DNA of 64,000 nt, from contig JAFXVP010000050.1 of the NCBI GenBank assembly GCA_017524445.1, positions 1 through 64,000 on the forward strand. The letters run 5' to 3'. This DNA comes from Clostridia bacterium. GTDB taxonomy: Bacteria; Bacillota; Clostridia; Christensenellales; CAG-138. Numbering within the stretch: position 1 is the stretch's first letter; every line of letters starts with the position of its first letter. Both the position numbers and the translations under genes were made by a program. This document shows positions 7,766 through 15,307 of this stretch, piece after piece. The notes under the pieces are model-generated. The model searched no databases. It saw only the letters and a list, made by a program, of their open reading frames with translations, and was not told where the DNA came from.

Positions 7766-9253
7766 ATGACAAAGATCGGGTTTGACAACGACAAATACAT
7801 CCGGATGCAGTCGCAGAAGATCCTCGAACGCATCGAGAGGTTCGGCGACAAGCTGTATCTGGAGTTCGGCGGCAAGCTGTTCGACGACTATCACGCAGCG
7901 CGCGTGCTGCCGGGCTTTGCGCCGGACAGCAAGATCCGCATGCTGGAGCAGCTTAAAGATTCCGCCGAGATCATCATTGCGATCCACGCGGGCGATATCG
8001 AGCACAACAAGGTACGGAACGACCTCGACATTGCGTACGATCGCGAGGTGCTGCGGCTGACCGACGCGTTCCGCAAGAAGGGTCTTCTCGTTTCCGGCGT
8101 GGTCATCACGCGCTATGCGAACCAGCCCGCCGTCGACGCGTTCGCGGACAAGCTCCGCCGCCTCGGCGTCAAGGTCTATCTCCACTATCCGATCGCGGGC
8201 TACCCGCAAAATCCCGCCCTGATCCTGAGCCCGGACGGGTTCGGCAAAAATGAATTTGTCGAAACGACGCGGCCTCTCGTCGTCGTCACCGCGCCGGGAC
8301 CGGGCAGCGGCAAGCTTGCCGTGTGCCTTTCGCAGGTCTATCAGGAATTCACCCGCGGCGTGCGGGCGGGCTACGCGAAATTTGAGACATTCCCGATCTG
8401 GAACCTGCCCGTTTCGCACCCGGTCAACCTTGCCTATGAAGCGGCGACGACCGACCTGGACGACGTAAACCTCATCGACCCGTTCCACCTCGAGGCGTAC
8501 GGGCAGACCACGACGAACTACAACCGCGACGTGGAATCCTTCCCGGTTCTGAACGCCATGTTCGAGCACATCTACGGCACGTCGCCCTACCATTCGCCGA
8601 CGGACATGGGCGTCAACATGGCGGGCTTCTGCATCACCGACGACGAAGCGGTGCGCAAGGCCGCCTCTCAGGAGATCATCCGCCGCTATTATCAGGCGGC
8701 GTGCGCGTGCAAGCGCGGTCTCATCGACCGCGAGCAGGTCGACAAGGCGGAATATCTGATGACCCGCGCGGGCGTCTCCGTCAAGGACCGTCCGGTCGTC
8801 GCGGCGGCGCTCGAACGCGATCGCGAGACCGGCGGCGCGGCAATGGCGATCGAGCTGCCGGACGGCAGCATGGTCACCGGCAGGAACGGCTCCATGATGG
8901 GCGCGGCGGCAGGCGCGCTGATGAACGCGCTGAAGGCGCTTGCCGGGATCCAGCCGGACATCGACCTCATTGCGCCGATCGTCCTCGAGCCGATCCGCGA
9001 GCTCAAAACGAACCATTTCGGCAGCGAAAACCCGCGTCTGCACAGCGATGAGCTTCTGTACGCGCTTTCTATCTGCGCGACGATGAACCCGACGGCGGGA
9101 CGCGCCATGAAGGCGCTCGAAAAGCTCAAGGGACTCGAGGCGCACTCGACCGTCATGCTTTCGCGCGTGGACCTCGAGGTCTACCGTCGGCTCGGCGTCA
9201 ACCTGACCTGCGAGCCGCAGCGCAAGACGAACCGTCTCTTCGACAAGAATTAA
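7766..9253 (+). CDS. DUF1846 domain-containing protein
   Basis: 495 residues, the usual full length. The N-terminal Rossmann-like region (IIIAIHAGDIEHNKVRNDLDIAYD) and the P-loop-like VTAPGPGSGKLAVCLS at about residue 175 identify the DUF1846 family. DVESFPVLNAMFEHIYG and SPYHSPTDMGVNMAGFC are also characteristic. The family is cytosolic, widespread in Bacillota and Fusobacteria, and of unproven biochemical function; a nucleotide-handling role is only inferred from the glycine-rich loop. RBS AAGGGG. Probably cotranscribed with GH3 and the next gene. Confidence 0.9.
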   Translation: MTKIGFDNDKYIRMQSQKILERIERFGDKLYLEFGGKLFDDYHAARVLPGFAPDSKIRMLEQLKDSAEIIIAIHAGDIEHNKVRNDLDIAYDREVLRLTDAFRKKGLLVSGVVITRYANQPAVDAFADKLRRLGVKVYLHYPIAGYPQNPALILSPDGFGKNEFVETTRPLVVVTAPGPGSGKLAVCLSQVYQEFTRGVRAGYAKFETFPIWNLPVSHPVNLAYEAATTDLDDVNLIDPFHLEAYGQTTTNYNRDVESFPVLNAMFEHIYGTSPYHSPTDMGVNMAGFCITDDEAVRKAASQEIIRRYYQAACACKRGLIDREQVDKAEYLMTRAGVSVKDRPVVAAALERDRETGGAAMAIELPDGSMVTGRNGSMMGAAAGALMNALKALAGIQPDIDLIAPIVLEPIRELKTNHFGSENPRLHSDELLYALSICATMNPTAGRAMKALEKLKGLEAHSTVMLSRVDLEVYRRLGVNLTCEPQRKTNRLFDKN

Positions 9254-9256
9254 GCC

Positions 9257-10306
9257 ATGAAACGCATCCTTTCGCTCCTGTTCGCGCTGCTGCTGCTTGC
9301 GGGCTGCGCGGGACAGCAAACGCCGAAGCCGGTCGCCGAAACGACCGCCGCGCCGGAAATCGAAGAAGAGATCACGCTCGTTACCGCGATCCCGACCGAA
9401 CCCCCGACGCCGACGCCCGAACCGACGCCTTCGCCCACGCCGGAGCCGACCGAGGTCCCGACCCCGACGCCCGAGCCTACGCCGGAACCAGAGCCGTTCG
9501 TCGCCTCCATGCTGCCCGATACCGTGCGCGTGCGCAACGGGTTTACGGGATCGAGCTTCACCGGCGTCGTGCGGCGCAATTCCGACGGCGCGTGCTTTGC
9601 CTACGGCTCGACCGGCACTGCGGAGCCGTGCTTCTATCCGTGCGACGAAAACGGCTCGGTCGCTTTGGGCGCGGAGCCCGTCGATTTTCCCTGCGTCGTA
9701 CCCGCCTATACGCCGACGGACCCACCGAAGGCCGACGGCGAAAAGCTTCTGGTCGTATACACCGGCTCGCAGAGTGTCGTGGGCTACGTGGGGAAAGACG
9801 GCGACTGGGAGGAGCAGCGCATCATGATCTGCTCATCCGGGCGAAAGAATCACGATACGCCCACGGGCACCACGAAGATCACCGACCGCTACACCTACAA
9901 GAAGCTCGGCACCACGGAGGATTCGCATTGTTACGGATTCTATGCAAGCCGCTTCCGGACGCATCATCTGTTCCATTCGGTGCCGATCAGCGAAAAGGCG
10001 ACGAAAGCCGACGAAGGGCATTACATGTGCAATATGCACAAATATGAAAAGCTCGGCACGGTCGCGTCGGACGGGTGCGTGCGCATGACCGTCGCGGACG
10101 CAAAGTGGATCTATGAGTTTTCCGAGACCGGCAAGGTCACCGTGTGCGTCACAAGGGACAAGGGCCCGACGCCGGAAAAGCCGCCCGCGATCATCTGGGA
10201 GGAGCCGTACACGGACAAGAACGGCTACGGCTGGGACCCGACCGATCCCGACCCGCGCAATCCGTACCTGCTGCTCGCAACGCCGGAACCGACCAAAGAA
10301 CCGTAA
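9257..10306 (+). CDS. L,D-transpeptidase (YkuD) lipoprotein
   Basis: 349 residues. Lipoprotein signal MKRILSLLFALLLLAGC, a Pro/Thr/Glu linker (about residues 45-78), then a YkuD catalytic domain ending in HKYEKLGTVASDGCVRM. The Cys and the upstream His of the HX(n)S-x-GC-[IV]-R motif are present. Such enzymes make 3-3 peptidoglycan crosslinks or attach proteins to the wall. The C-terminal tail is Pro/Asp-rich (TDPDPRNPYLLLATPEP). It begins 3 nt after the DUF1846 stop, with only a weak SD inside that gene, so translation is probably coupled. Confidence 0.93.
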   Translation: MKRILSLLFALLLLAGCAGQQTPKPVAETTAAPEIEEEITLVTAIPTEPPTPTPEPTPSPTPEPTEVPTPTPEPTPEPEPFVASMLPDTVRVRNGFTGSSFTGVVRRNSDGACFAYGSTGTAEPCFYPCDENGSVALGAEPVDFPCVVPAYTPTDPPKADGEKLLVVYTGSQSVVGYVGKDGDWEEQRIMICSSGRKNHDTPTGTTKITDRYTYKKLGTTEDSHCYGFYASRFRTHHLFHSVPISEKATKADEGHYMCNMHKYEKLGTVASDGCVRMTVADAKWIYEFSETGKVTVCVTRDKGPTPEKPPAIIWEEPYTDKNGYGWDPTDPDPRNPYLLLATPEPTKEP

Positions 10307-10307
10307 A

Positions 10308-10343
10308 CAAAGGGCGTAAAAACAATCTTGTTTTTACGCCCTT
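10308..10343 (+). terminator. Hairpin terminator after the L,D-transpeptidase
   Basis: Near-perfect inverted repeat AGGGCGTAAAAACA / TGTTTTTACGCCCT (about 10310-10342). The T stretch lies inside the right arm; no separate downstream U tract. Confidence 0.55.
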
Positions 10344-10520
10344 CGCGATATAAATCCCTGCGGGATTTTCGATATTCTCCTTCGGAGAACGATATATCTT
10401 CGACACGATATGCCTTGCGAGGCACAGGGATTTATATCATATCGTGCTGTCGCTTGCGACAGCATATCGCATTTGCCGGAGGCAAATATATCGTGCCGCG
10501 CAAGCGGCATATCGTCCGAA
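10343..10520 (+). repeat. Mini-hairpin array with CGATAT/ATATCG linkers
   Basis: Palindromes CCCTGCGGG, TTCTCCTTCGGAGAA, GCCTTGCGAGGC, GCTGTCGCTTGCGACAGC, TTTGCCGGAGGCAAA and GCCGCGCAAGCGGC are joined by CGATAT, ATATCG or ATATCGTG. The design matches the ATGAATT arrays (constant linker, variable short hairpin) and uses similar CTTCGG, CTGCGG and CTTGCG loops. 10521-10598 holds nothing recognised. Confidence 0.75.
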
Positions 10521-10598
10521 ATCAAACAGCAAAAAAGCTCCTTCGGTCCAGTTCGTTCCGATAGACGCTTGTTTTTTTACTTATGCACGAACCGCGCG

Positions 10599-11369
10599 TC
10601 ATTCCGGAATGCTCAAATCCGGCTGCGGGTCCATGACAAGCTCGATCCTGCCCATCGTTTCGGTGATCTCGCCGAGGCGTTCCGTGAGCGTCAGCCCGAA
10701 CGTGCCGGTGTCGAGGTTCGCGTCGCGCACGGCGCGGAACAGAATATAGTTCCCGTCCTCTTCCAGAAGCGAGAAAAAGCCGTTCTTCTGCGAAAACGCC
10801 GACAGCGACGAGGTATGCGTGATAAAACGGAACCAGCCGACCTTACTGAACGTATCCTCATTTGAGCCGTAATGATAGGTATAGAGAAGGTCCGGCTCGT
10901 CGTCGAGATCGAGATCGGTGATCATCACGTCGACGACGCCCTTGCCGTCCTCGCCTTCGCCGAGGCGGTAATATTCGCCGTTTTCCACGACGTACGAGCA
11001 GCCGAGGTCGATGCTGCGGATCACGGTAAAGCCCTCCGCGCCGTCCGGCGTCAGGTCGATCCAGCGCGTCGCGTCGGACAGATATTCCGAATACTCGTCC
11101 AGATGTCCCTGCGTCAGACCGAGCTTGTCGAGCGGCGGGGCTGCGGGCGGGTTCTTGTCCGCGGAATAGACGCGGTCCGGCAGTGGCGTGGGCTCCGGCG
11201 TCGGCGTCGCCTGTGATACGTATCCGCTGCCCGACGTGCATCCGCGGCGCACGCGCAGCGTCACGTAAACCGCGGCGAACAGAAGCAGCGCGGCAACGAC
11301 GATGCAGCTGACGACAAACGCGCCCTTTGCAAGCCATTTTTTCCAGTTCGGTTCGTTTTTTTGTTCCAT
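10599..11369 (-). CDS. Membrane-anchored protein of unknown function, 256 aa
   Basis: MEQKNEPNWKKWLAKGAF starts a cytoplasmic segment. It is followed by one transmembrane helix (VVSCIVVAALLLFAAVYVTL, residues about 18-37), a short Pro/Thr linker and an extracellular domain. That domain contains VVDVMITDLDLDDEPDLLYTY, which resembles an acidic FG-GAP/VCBS-type calcium loop. The start has GGAGG 9 nt upstream and overlaps the preceding gene's stop (TGATG). A longer in-frame extension is a shadow of the CAT-like gene. Third gene of the operon; function unknown. Confidence 0.8.
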   Translation of the reverse strand: MEQKNEPNWKKWLAKGAFVVSCIVVAALLLFAAVYVTLRVRRGCTSGSGYVSQATPTPEPTPLPDRVYSADKNPPAAPPLDKLGLTQGHLDEYSEYLSDATRWIDLTPDGAEGFTVIRSIDLGCSYVVENGEYYRLGEGEDGKGVVDVMITDLDLDDEPDLLYTYHYGSNEDTFSKVGWFRFITHTSSLSAFSQKNGFFSLLEEDGNYILFRAVRDANLDTGTFGLTLTERLGEITETMGRIELVMDPQPDLSIPE

Positions 11370-12013
11370 CAAAGCGCCTCCAATGCGTGTATTGCCCCGT
11401 TGAGGCCTTCGTTCAGCCGATGGAGGTGGATCCCGTCGATCAGGCGGTGATTGACCTGTACGGTGTAAGAAAGCGTTTTTCTGCCCTGCGCATCCGTTTC
11501 GAAGCGTCCCCACATGACGCGGGGCGTGCTGTCCGTATTGTCCAGCGGAAACTCCTGCGAAATATGCGTATAGTCGATCCATGGCAGCGACGAGATGTAC
11601 ACGTCGTGCCCGGCTTCGTCCGCCTCGGCGGTCGGGATCGGGGACGGGTTTGCCGCTTCCGCCGCCTTCATCCGAGCGGCAAACGAAGCGGGATCCTCGC
11701 CGTCGATCCACGGGACGCCGCAGATGCCGAACAGCTCCTCGTTCCATTGGTAGGTATAGGACGGGTTGCGGCGATCCAAAAGATACACGTCTTCGCCGCG
11801 CAGCTCGTAACGGAACACCTCGACGCCGTTGATCGCCTGCATGGTACACCAGATCATGACGGAATAGAACGGGATCCCGCGGCGTTTTGCGCACGCCGCC
11901 GCTTCGGTCACGTCCAGCCGCCACGTCACGCTGTAAAAGGGGACCTCGAGCCGCGCAAAGAGCGCGTCGTGCGCGCCGCGGCTCCATGTTTTGCGGTCAA
12001 TGCGTCGTTCCAT
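11369..12013 (-). CDS. Chloramphenicol acetyltransferase-like (CAT family) acyltransferase
   Basis: 214 residues, matching CAT length (about 210-220). N-terminal MERRIDRKTWSRGAHDALFARL corresponds to the CAT start. The active-site region VNHRLIDGIHLHRL aligns with CAT HHAVCDGFH, keeping the catalytic His and the structural Asp-Gly. SPIPTAEADE and VMWGRFE also fit. Divergent CAT homologues are common in Clostridia and often are not resistance enzymes, so the substrate is open. It starts 2 nt after the NlpC/P60-like stop and is overlapped by the next gene, indicating a tight operon. Confidence 0.85.
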   Translation of the reverse strand: MERRIDRKTWSRGAHDALFARLEVPFYSVTWRLDVTEAAACAKRRGIPFYSVMIWCTMQAINGVEVFRYELRGEDVYLLDRRNPSYTYQWNEELFGICGVPWIDGEDPASFAARMKAAEAANPSPIPTAEADEAGHDVYISSLPWIDYTHISQEFPLDNTDSTPRVMWGRFETDAQGRKTLSYTVQVNHRLIDGIHLHRLNEGLNGAIHALEAL

Positions 12014-12015
12014 CC

Positions 12016-12771
12016 TCAAAATACCCGCCGTGCGAACACGAACGCCTCCGTCCAGTAGCTGCTTGTGATCTTGTTCGTGATGACCTTGCCCTCGCCGGAG
12101 GACGGATAGATGATCTGATCCTTGCCGAGATAGATCGCGACGCAGTTCACGCTGTCGTTGCCCGGCGTCATAAAGAAGCAGAGATCGCCCGGCTCGAGAT
12201 CGTCCATCGACTCCACGCGCTGCCACGCGTCGTATTCGGAATAGCCCTTGCTCGTCTTGTGCTTCACCTTGACGCCGACCTTGTTCAGACAGTAGTAGAC
12301 GAATCCGCCCGGGTCGAAGCCGGTCTCGAGCTTCGTGCCGCCGCGCTTGTATACCACGTCCAGAAGCGACTCTGCGATATCGCAGAATTTCTCCGCCTCG
12401 GTGCGGTTCGGCTCCGGCGTCGCGGTGGGCGCGGGCGTCGGCGCTTCCGTCGGCGCCTCGGTCGGTTCCTCGGTGGGTTCCTCGGTCGGTTCTTCCGTCG
12501 GCGCTTCGGTCGGTTCCGGGGTCGCGGGATCGCTTACGACGATCGGCTGCGGCGTAACGGCGTCCGATGCGTTCGATTCCGAAACGGCGGCCGACGCCAA
12601 CGGCACGGCGGTTTCCTTCACAGCTTCCGTCGGCGCGGCGGTCTCGATCTGTCCGACGATCTGTATCTTTTCGGTATCCGTTCTGGAATCGATGACCTTC
12701 GCCTGCGCACCGCAGCCGAACGTCAGAACGAGTCCCAGAAATCCGGCGATGATCCTGCATGCTCGCTTCAT
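12016..12771 (-). CDS. Lipoprotein with inactive NlpC/P60 domain
   Basis: 251 residues. Lipoprotein signal with lipobox LTFGC, then a long low-complexity TPEPTEAPTEEPT linker, then an NlpC/P60 fold of about 125 residues. The fold is clear (GGFVYYCLNKVGV; LEPGDLCFFM; VAIYLGKDQIIYPSS) but the catalytic triad is gone. The nucleophile position of FDCSGF reads FDPGGF (Pro154), the His of HVGIYLG reads Cys210 (NCVAIYLG), and the third polar residue region reads IIYP. It is probably a wall-binding or regulatory pseudoenzyme. AGGAGGTG 7 nt before the chosen ATG excludes the upstream ATG, which overlaps that SD. Confidence 0.88.
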   Translation of the reverse strand: MKRACRIIAGFLGLVLTFGCGAQAKVIDSRTDTEKIQIVGQIETAAPTEAVKETAVPLASAAVSESNASDAVTPQPIVVSDPATPEPTEAPTEEPTEEPTEEPTEAPTEAPTPAPTATPEPNRTEAEKFCDIAESLLDVVYKRGGTKLETGFDPGGFVYYCLNKVGVKVKHKTSKGYSEYDAWQRVESMDDLEPGDLCFFMTPGNDSVNCVAIYLGKDQIIYPSSGEGKVITNKITSSYWTEAFVFARRVF

Positions 12772-12894
12772 ACGGATACACCTCCTCATTTATCATGTGG
12801 CTTGATTATAAAGGAACAATGTCACCGAACCGTAAACGGAATGTGAACAATTCTTTATTTTTGCACTTCAGACGAAAAAAGTGCGTCGGATCAT

Positions 12895-13008
12895 GTCCCG
12901 CAGGAACAATTCATGACGGCTCCGCCGTCAATTCATGATCGCAGATCAATTCATGTGCGAAGCACAATTCATGTCCGCAGGACAATTCATACGCGCAGCG
13001 CAATTCAT
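12895..13008 (-). repeat. Mini-hairpin array with CAATTCAT linkers (reverse orientation)
   Basis: Read on the minus strand the linker is ATGAATTG. Palindromes between linkers: GACGGCTCCGCCGTC, GATCGCAGATC, GTGCGAAGCAC, GTCCGCAGGAC and GCGCAGCGC. Same family as 6261-6407. Confidence 0.8.
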
Positions 13009-13100
13009 CCATCTCATCCGCCTGACGGCACCATCTCCTCAAGGAGAAGACATGAGTAAGAGGCTTCCCCTTGTGGGAAGGCTTCGGCGACGCGCGCGGC
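13009..13100. repeat. CATCCGCCTGACGGCACC module with CTTCCCC hairpin
   Basis: CTCATCCGCCTGACGGCACC followed by TCTCCTCAAGGAGA and GCTTCCCCTTGTGGGAAGGC. Nearly the same module, in reverse orientation, lies at 43750-43812. Confidence 0.6.
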
Positions 13101-13107
13101 AGGATAT

Positions 13108-13138
13108 CAAAAAACCGGGAGGACGATCCTCCCGGTTG
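13108..13138 (-). terminator. Terminator of thiT
   Basis: Minus-strand hairpin ACCGGGAGGATCGTCCTCCCGGT followed by TTTTTTG. Confidence 0.8.
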
Positions 13139-13150
13139 CGGAATCCTGCT

Positions 13151-13753
13151 TTACTCCGCCGGTTTCTGTGTCGGCTGAAGCTGTTCGCCGCGGAAATACT
13201 GCTTCAACGGCGAATAGATCAGCATGGCGACGATCTCGGTCGCGACAAGCTCGATCAGCATATACCAGCCGTTGTACAGCGCGGAATAGATCCACGGACT
13301 GACCATCTTCATTCCCATGAACTCCTCCGGCATCCAGACGCCCCAGATCCATGCGCCCGCCACGTAGTGGCAGAGGAAGCGCAGCGTGAACGTGACCGCA
13401 ATGCCGACGGCGACGGACTTGCGCTCTTTGCCGAAGATCCCGGAAAGACCAATCACCGTATACGCGATCACGTAGTCCAGAAGGATGATGCCCGCGCCCA
13501 TCAGGAACGAGTTCGCGTACGCGACGTTATCCAGTCCCAGAAGCATCTGTGCGATGCTGTACGTAAACGCAACCAGCATGCCCCATTTCCATCCGTAACG
13601 ATGGCTGATCATAACGATCGGAAGCATACTCAGGATCGTGACGCCGCCGCCGAACGGCAGGTCGATCTTGATCATGCTGCAAACCGTTGCGATCGCGATC
13701 ATCAACGCGCTTTCCACAAGCTGCAGCGTCGTGATCTTTTTCTTTGTTTCCAT
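13151..13753 (-). CDS. thiT: Energy-coupled thiamine transporter substrate-binding protein ThiT
   Basis: 200 residues with six hydrophobic segments, the size of ECF S-components. AIATVCSMIKIDLPFGGGVTILSMLPI matches the ThiT/YuaJ N-terminus with the AxxxA-type helix that contacts EcfT. The aromatic segment AGAWIWGVWMPE and the C-terminal YNGWYMLIELVATEIVAMLIY match ThiT thiamine-binding regions. The TPP riboswitch directly upstream supports thiamine specificity. It would share the cell's common ECF energising module, which is not in this window. RBS GGAGGG 6 nt before the ATG. Confidence 0.93.
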   Translation of the reverse strand: METKKKITTLQLVESALMIAIATVCSMIKIDLPFGGGVTILSMLPIVMISHRYGWKWGMLVAFTYSIAQMLLGLDNVAYANSFLMGAGIILLDYVIAYTVIGLSGIFGKERKSVAVGIAVTFTLRFLCHYVAGAWIWGVWMPEEFMGMKMVSPWIYSALYNGWYMLIELVATEIVAMLIYSPLKQYFRGEQLQPTQKPAE

Positions 13754-13778
13754 TTTTTACCCTCCAAAATGATGATTG

Positions 13779-13798
13779 CCGCCCCTCTTGGGACGGCA
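13779..13798 (-). promoter_or_regulatory. Hairpin between TPP aptamer and thiT start
   Basis: Minus-strand GCCGTCCC-aaga-GGGGCGGC, 20 nt upstream of the SD. Only AATCATCATTTT follows, so it may be a weak terminator or part of an SD-masking expression platform. Confidence 0.4.
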
Positions 13799-13814
13799 TC
13801 CGAAAAGCTTATGG

Positions 13815-13895
13815 TTTACGCTTCCTACGATGGCATGACCCAACAGGTTCCAAGGGTGCTTCTCAGCCGAAGGTCGTTTCGGCGCCCCTGCGTCG
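13815..13895 (-). ncRNA. TPP riboswitch (THI element)
   Basis: On the minus strand the conserved aptamer cores appear in order: CAGGGGCG, CGGCTGAGA, CACCCTTGGAACCTG (with the invariant GAACCTG) and CATCGTAGGAAGCG. It lies about 65 nt upstream of thiT and should repress it when thiamine pyrophosphate is bound. Confidence 0.93.
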
Positions 13896-13925
13896 GGTCC
13901 AATATAGCAGAAAACGTGCAGTTCG

Positions 13926-14474
13926 TCAAGAGTCCTGCGTGAAAACCGTTAAATCGCGCAGCCGCACGCGCACGAGCCCCAGGATCTCACTGGCTCCCAG
14001 ACACCCGATCGTTTCCTTGCGGCTGTCCTCGCCGTAGTTCCGATCGTCGCTCAGCACGAACACCGTGCCCTCCGGCACGACCGTTTCCGGAAAGTCGATA
14101 GGTGCTTCCGCCCCGTACCGGTGCTCGTCAAGTCCGTACTTGCCGTCGATGATCAGCACGCCGTCCTTCGCCTCGACCGTCTCCCCGGAAAGCGCGATCA
14201 CGCGCTTGATGAGAAGCGAGCCGGTCTCCGGATCGCGGTACACGACCATGTCCCCGCGCGAAAGCTCGTGAAAATGCTTATAGAGCCGGTCATAGAAGAT
14301 CGTATCGCCCTCCGTAAGCGTCGGCGCCATGGACGGATCGGCGACGTATACGGGCGAAAACCATACGAACAGCACGAACAGCACGGCGGAAAGTCCCAAC
14401 AGACCCGCAAAGATCCAGCTCAGGACGTTCTGCGCGCGATGTTCGTTTTTATACCGTTCGAAGCGTGTTTTCAT
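13926..14474 (-). CDS. lepB: Type I signal peptidase (second copy)
   Basis: 182 residues: one N-terminal transmembrane helix (VLSWIFAGLLGLSAVLFVLFVWF) then the extracytoplasmic catalytic domain. Serine nucleophile box PSMAPTLTEGD, lysine box LLIKRVIALSGE and the conserved LSDDRNYGEDSR box (usually GDNR..S.DSR) are present. It cleaves secretory signal peptides. It starts right behind the first signal peptidase and is translationally coupled to it. Confidence 0.93.
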   Translation of the reverse strand: MKTRFERYKNEHRAQNVLSWIFAGLLGLSAVLFVLFVWFSPVYVADPSMAPTLTEGDTIFYDRLYKHFHELSRGDMVVYRDPETGSLLIKRVIALSGETVEAKDGVLIIDGKYGLDEHRYGAEAPIDFPETVVPEGTVFVLSDDRNYGEDSRKETIGCLGASEILGLVRVRLRDLTVFTQDS

Positions 14475-14476
14475 AT

Positions 14477-15112
14477 TCAGATCAAGTGCGCGTTTTCAAA
14501 CGGGAAGAGAATGAAACGTACCTTTCCGACGACCCGATAGAACGGGATCGGTCCCACTGTGTCGTAACGCGAATCGCGGCTCACGGAGCGGTTGTCGCCC
14601 ATCACGTATACGCAGCCGTCCGGGATCCTCTGCGCGCGGACGTACTGTCCCCCAACGCGGTCCGGGGTCAGGTACGGCTCAACGAGCTTCTCGCCGTTCA
14701 CGTAGAGCTCGCCGTCGATCGTTTCGATCGTGTCGCCGCCGACGGCGATCACGCGCTTGACGCGCGTCGCGTACTGTAAGCCCTGCGATTCATAGTATTC
14801 GTCGGGATAGTAGCAGAGTACGATGTCCCCGCGCGCGGGCGTGCTGAACGCGTACGCCGTGCGGTCGACGATCATGACCTGTCCGTCAACGAGCGTATCG
14901 AGCATGGACTTTCCGTCCACGCGCACCGGGTCGATGAGCACCGTGCGGATCGAGAACATGATCAACACGATCAGAACGAGATACAGCAGAAAATCAAGCG
15001 CGCGCCAAAGCATGCCGCCCTCGAGCGACTCATTTTGCTTTTCCGCCGCACGCTGCAATTTCCCGATCGGCGTCATCGTGACGCGTATTTTTTCAACCAT
15101 ATTCCCCGCCAT
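14477..15112 (-). CDS. lepB: Type I signal peptidase (first copy)
   Basis: 211 residues: a cytoplasmic lead, a transmembrane helix (LLYLVLIVLIMFSIRTVLI) and the catalytic domain. Boxes: DGKSMLDTL (Ser), ATRVKRVIAVGGD (Lys), MGDNRSVSRDSR. Two tandem type I peptidases suit the large lipoprotein/exported protein load here, although lipoproteins themselves need LspA, which is not in this window. The start ATG follows the DUF951 stop directly (TAAATG). A second in-frame ATG four codons later is possible. Confidence 0.95.
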   Translation of the reverse strand: MAGNMVEKIRVTMTPIGKLQRAAEKQNESLEGGMLWRALDFLLYLVLIVLIMFSIRTVLIDPVRVDGKSMLDTLVDGQVMIVDRTAYAFSTPARGDIVLCYYPDEYYESQGLQYATRVKRVIAVGGDTIETIDGELYVNGEKLVEPYLTPDRVGGQYVRAQRIPDGCVYVMGDNRSVSRDSRYDTVGPIPFYRVVGKVRFILFPFENAHLI

Positions 15113-15307
15113 TTATTCCGTCTCTTTCTCCATGATTTTCTTTGCCGCCTTCAGAAACGCAAGCCGGTCGAGCATCACGACGCGCCCGCAGCCGAGGCAT
15201 CGGATCTTGACGTCCGCGCCGGTGCGGATCACCGTCCAGAGGTCGTTTCCGCAGGCATGCGGCTTTTTCATGCGCACCGTATCGCCGAGCGCAAATGATT
15301 CGATCAT
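15113..15307 (-). CDS. DUF951 domain-containing protein
   Basis: 64 residues, full family length. VRMKKPHACGNDLWTVIR.GADVKIRCLGCGRVVML shows the DUF951 pattern with CxxC-type cysteines (Cys19 and CLGC), probably a single zinc or nucleic-acid-binding fold. Function unknown. Its ATG overlaps the hydrolase stop by 4 bp, so the two are cotranslated. Confidence 0.92.
   Translation of the reverse strand: MIESFALGDTVRMKKPHACGNDLWTVIRTGADVKIRCLGCGRVVMLDRLAFLKAAKKIMEKETE

Noticed and set aside
7007-9319. A 770-codon minus-strand ORF opposite the GH3 and DUF1846 genes
   Set aside because: Composition is typical of an antisense shadow (Arg/Asp/Val/His runs) and it spans two clear plus-strand genes.
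12772-12789. ATG at 12789 as start of the NlpC/P60-like lipoprotein
   Set aside because: That reading (ATGAGGAGGTGT) contains the Shine-Dalgarno itself. The ATG at 12771 begins a normal lipoprotein signal.
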